Positions 22,101 through 22,671 of a stretch of 22,671 bases of DNA are shown piece by piece. The notes below the pieces were generated by a model. That model was given only the letters and a program-made list of their open reading frames with translations, was not told the DNA's origin and ran no database searches. Where the stretch lies: positions 1 through 22,671 of IMG/VR virus record IMGVR_UViG_3300008267_000419; one strand, written 5' to 3'. Position 1 is the first letter of the stretch. The number at the start of each line of letters is the position of its first letter. Position numbers and translations under genes: made by a program. Source of the stretch: a virus.

Positions 22101-22671
22101 ATAGGTTGTACTATTAGCAACACTTCCACTTTGTACATGTAATCTAGCAACTGGCACAGATGTACCAATACCAATTTTATTGCTTAATTCAAATACTGGT
22201 GTAGTTGTATCACCAATGGTTGTGCCACTAGTAAACTTAACCAAAGTATTGGTTGTACCTCCTACAGCCACACTTGTACCACTAGTACCAGCACTTCCAC
22301 TACTTCCGCTACTGCCACTACTACCACTGGTACCTGAACTGCCTGATGTACCATTTATACCACTCGTTCCACTTGAACCACTTGAACCGCTAGTACCACT
22401 TGAACCAGATGTACCACTTGAACCACTTGTTCCGTTTATACCACTCGTTCCACTTGATCCGCTTGATCCGCTTGAACCACTTGAACCACTTGAACCACTT
22501 GTACCATTTATACCACTCGTTCCACTTGATCCGCTTGATCCGCTTGAACCACTTGAACCAGATGTACCATTTATACCACTCGTTCCACTTGAACCACTTG
22601 AACCGCTAGTACCACTTGAACCACTTGTTCCGTTTATACCACTCGTTCCACTTGATCCGCTTGATCCGCTT
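16188..22671 (-). CDS. Giant repeat-built tail fibre, 5' end outside window (at least 2160 residues)
   Basis: The frame has no stop up to the right edge, and the in-frame GTG at 22269-22271 lies inside continuous coding sequence, so the true start is beyond 22671. In order, the visible protein has ~133 residues of collagen-like Gly-X-Y repeats; an entry segment (GGTTNTLVKFTSGTTIGD); about 22 GNVGIGTTSP-type modules with 60-110-residue inserts; and a distinct C-terminal domain of ~115 residues beginning KSFKIDHPTKPGKKLVYGSL. That domain, with ESPYHGVRLTG, NLPDYICKLV and VNIQITPI, recalls a C-terminal domain I have seen after the same repeats in other phage and bacterial proteins. No peptidase S74 chaperone signature is apparent. 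It is the first visible gene of the leftward fibre unit, with the second giant fibre following 41 bases later. Confidence 0.9.
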   Translation of the reverse strand, partial: SGSSGSSGTSGINGTSGSSGTSGSSGSSGTSGINGTSGSSGSSGSSGSSGTSGINGTSGSSGSSGSSGSSGSSGTSGINGTSGSSGTSGSSGTSGSSGSSGTSGINGTSGSSGTSGSSGSSGSSGSAGTSGTSVAVGGTTNTLVKFTSGTTIGDTTTPVFELSNKIGIGTSVPVARLHVQSGSVANSTTYPIVIDNPSVSGTDIVGYGFASAGVMKHSITTAILGNDYMAFNVGSGPFLRNQERMRIDINGNVGIGTTNPTTKFAISDGTTVIQINPFNNVAYFGTVNNYPIGLSVNNSEKVRITAGGLVGIGTIPTVSRLEVEGTAKFIETIYIRSVSPQDSSLIIGYQRPSDGPSYINLVSDTVYTTYGLRLIRNSGQNGLGLILYRGTGGFTTQTEDGAPITFNIYTSEKFRIDSTGNVGIGSTSPDAKLRVVGNVWATNFTGSFSGSIPQLSSYFKQGGNSFGTTATLGTNDASALAFETNGSTRMTIDTNGNVGIGTSSPLAKLHITGSSSVPAAILMGNVGIGTSSPGTLLHLQSSVATTTLRIDNTNSSNDAAILLTDNNNPTGEGFRLTYDSSVGDTYFNNIFPSSAKAFSFQKGDFGSGTDLLTILTSGNIGIGTSSPATKFEMFGGNMALKMTGVTTGSIQFKNSSGTKIQEIRYDDSDGSMTLGSAIGPYPVKFIISNTERVRVAADGNVGIGTSNPVQKFHIDGVVGNPATSSTVQGGIVRLSNTTDNAVLDIGMRGGGAGAWLQSTDETSLADNYPLLLNPNGGNVGIGTSSPSGKLDIAVSSTMGTYGPGTINLKLRNTNTSETNSGAVEFIGYSGNAVSPYQWATISAEKQTSAGNGSYGGKLHLWTTSGGSNGEADSGGYRRLTIDSSGNVGIGTTSPATRLHVYSAGGGFEFGVGSSNCYIETIDRASVGKDLNTGYYTRGTGSFTWNNGSYTERMRIDGGGNVGIGTTSPAYKLDVSGTARVGDVFLVTTATTSDARIEVGSGRSGNGNSYLDLIGDATYTDYGLRLIRYDSGANSNSRLEHKGTGQLQLFVSEAGSLTISTNSSERVRVDSSGNVGIGTTSPSQVLHVVGNVKLNSVFGEASTTGVTAITHTTDSTQPSMYLWGKDHATYPGQVHIIGRSDNASADAGKIAFYDYNGSGWDLNMVINKSGNVGIGTSSPAYKFDLYDGNQDVARFYNNQTSFGLILGSTNNTLFTNLLWTTSTGNAQFFKNRSSTSWGGADSMNLYTSNGGFAFHPAGTTNAVYFASNGNVGIGTTSPISLLDVRSGFITAGTGVSTSGTTIIAGYYTNGSLTVLGTEYSSGGPMLGYGVTPSTSGTGAFLSSTGVNVYRSAYTQDGANHKWYTGGVQTVAIGSAVTTSEKMRLDTNGNLGIGTSSPQTLLHVNNGEIWAFGATNERILLGDSTSAGQWGGFRWNTSNDNLQIVHSGYLSGATGAIEIVSSGNVGIGTTAPVAKLDVVGDVKVGSGTTSVTRVTGSLHVTGSITLNANRDSNWPFLISDPSTTGGSSRYQLGKVGAMGFNYPDSYAQLQIIGASGAYIDLGNSGTDDYDARLIYYTNSRLDLTYGTTMTLNSTGVGIGTNSPATKFEVYGVGRFTDATGTRILQIDPTTSLIAISSTFYSGGYVPIAISTGGSERMRIATDGNVGIGTSSPGYLLDVRGDIRIGNGSSSEQDIRFVSLNGDWQVGTNNGGNGTNNNQFYFFDSTYRLTIQNGTGNIGIGTTSPNTLLHVQGTNPFVRINNASTGDQGIKISYNNSETHGLHLLYNPNNAVSYIDNTYPTSTGQVFGDIYFRQNVAGTMTTRMSIKADGGSVGIGTTSSPTMLQVVGTGVASVGTINIKGSQAHLGLTTAAGTFKGWYGYYNSATHGSDLDLNIKTGYAGGSNIRLSANGDTTAAQLFISGSGNVGVGTTGPSTKLHVYEAGASDVIARLTPANVSYDALLQMTGQGNNMSAEGFEIWYSNTIGDVHLSTTYADDAASIHFHTRTGASKSTSNERLTILGGGNVGIGTTAPAYKLEVNGSFAASTKSFKIDHPTKPGKKLVYGSLESPYHGVRLTGKDTLVGGKCVVNLPDYICKLVMSDSVNIQITPIKCGKVIYVDEISVENNYFTVKYDKSMLESYKNYEFFWDFTATRCDVPELQVET
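16191..16545 (-). other. C-terminal domain of the upstream fibre
   Basis: About 115 residues differ in composition from the Gly/Ser/Thr/Asn-rich repeats: richer in Lys, Val, Asp and aromatic residues, with three cysteines. Landmarks are HPTKPGKKLVYGSLESPYHG, LPDYICKLVMSDSVNIQITP and EFFWDFTATRCDVPEL. It follows the last GIGTTAP module directly. It may be a trimerisation or tip domain; the role is inferred. Confidence 0.7.
16590..22190 (-). repeat. Array of ~22 degenerate GIGTTSP modules (upstream fibre)
   Basis: Copies run from KIGIGTSVPVARLHV near 22170 to GNVGIGTTAPAYKLEV near 16590. Inserts are shorter and more uniform than in the 3862-residue fibre. Many modules are preceded by an S-E-R-(M/V)-R-(I/V) strand (for example SERMRIATDGNVGIGTSSP), a phrase also frequent in the other fibre, so the full repeating unit is about 25 residues long. 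Confidence 0.9.
22272..22671 (-). repeat. Collagen-like Gly-X-Y coding repeat, runs off the edge
   Basis: About 44 consecutive 9-base units encode Gly-Ser-Ser, Gly-Thr-Ser and occasional Gly-Ile-Asn triplets. A higher-order unit is marked by TTTATACCACTCGTTCCACTT (+ strand) at 22354, 22435, 22507, 22570 and 22633, giving spacings of 81, 72, 63 and 63 bases. All are multiples of 9, so length changes keep frame and triplet phase. Collagen-like tracts form trimeric rods in phage fibres. Confidence 0.93.

Noticed and set aside
22269-22271. GTG as the start of the upstream fibre
   Set aside because: The same frame continues without a stop through 44 Gly-X-Y triplets to the window edge, so the GTG is an internal valine codon.
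4558-22671. Whether the repeat array is a bacterial surface adhesin rather than a phage fibre
   Set aside because: There is no signal peptide or membrane-anchor domain on the complete protein, and the surrounding RNA ligase, tightly packed small genes and Ig-like protein are phage-like.

Overview
This window looks like the structural and accessory region of a large, AT-rich tailed bacteriophage (Caudoviricetes, probably a myovirus-like phage of aquatic origin). The evidence is two enormous repeat-built tail-fibre genes, an Ig-like virion-type protein, an RNA ligase, a Pol-beta-type nucleotidyltransferase and sugar-metabolism genes, all packed with very short spacers. No tRNA, rRNA, CRISPR array, integrase or insertion sequence is visible. 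The host cannot be named. Nearly all start codons lack a Shine-Dalgarno motif and have A/T-rich leaders, which would fit a Bacteroidota host, but that is only an inference.

Layout. Positions 1-2453 (+ strand) hold the C-terminal end of an RNA ligase, a hairpin with a T-run, a small cysteine-rich protein, a Pol-beta-like nucleotidyltransferase, an 89-residue unknown protein and a GDP-L-fucose synthase (fcl). A strong, symmetrical terminator at 2452-2485 separates these from a leftward cluster (2503-3564). That cluster holds two tandem paralogous mini-proteins and a two-domain protein with a C-terminal Ig-like fold. A divergent intergenic region (3565-3650) precedes a rightward glycosyltransferase (3651-4292), whose 3' end overlaps by 14 bp the end of the leftward fibre operon.

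The rest of the window (4279-22671, - strand, about 81% of the sequence) is one leftward transcription unit. It reads, in order, a fibre of at least 2160 residues that runs off the right edge, a complete 3862-residue fibre, and a 90-residue unknown protein. Both fibres are built on a degenerate G-N-V-G-I-G-T-T-S-P-x-x-K-L-D-V module, about 22 copies in the first and about 27 in the second, with variable inserts between copies. The first also has a collagen-like Gly-X-Y tract reaching the window edge and a distinct C-terminal domain. The second has longer beta-rich inserts and a different C-terminal tip.

Together the genes suggest host-surface recognition (fibres, Ig protein), modification of glycans on the host or virion (fucose synthase, glycosyltransferase), and RNA end-processing (RNA ligase, nucleotidyltransferase). 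The most unusual elements are the size and modular, recombination-prone architecture of the paired fibres, and the RNA ligase/nucleotidyltransferase neighbourhood.
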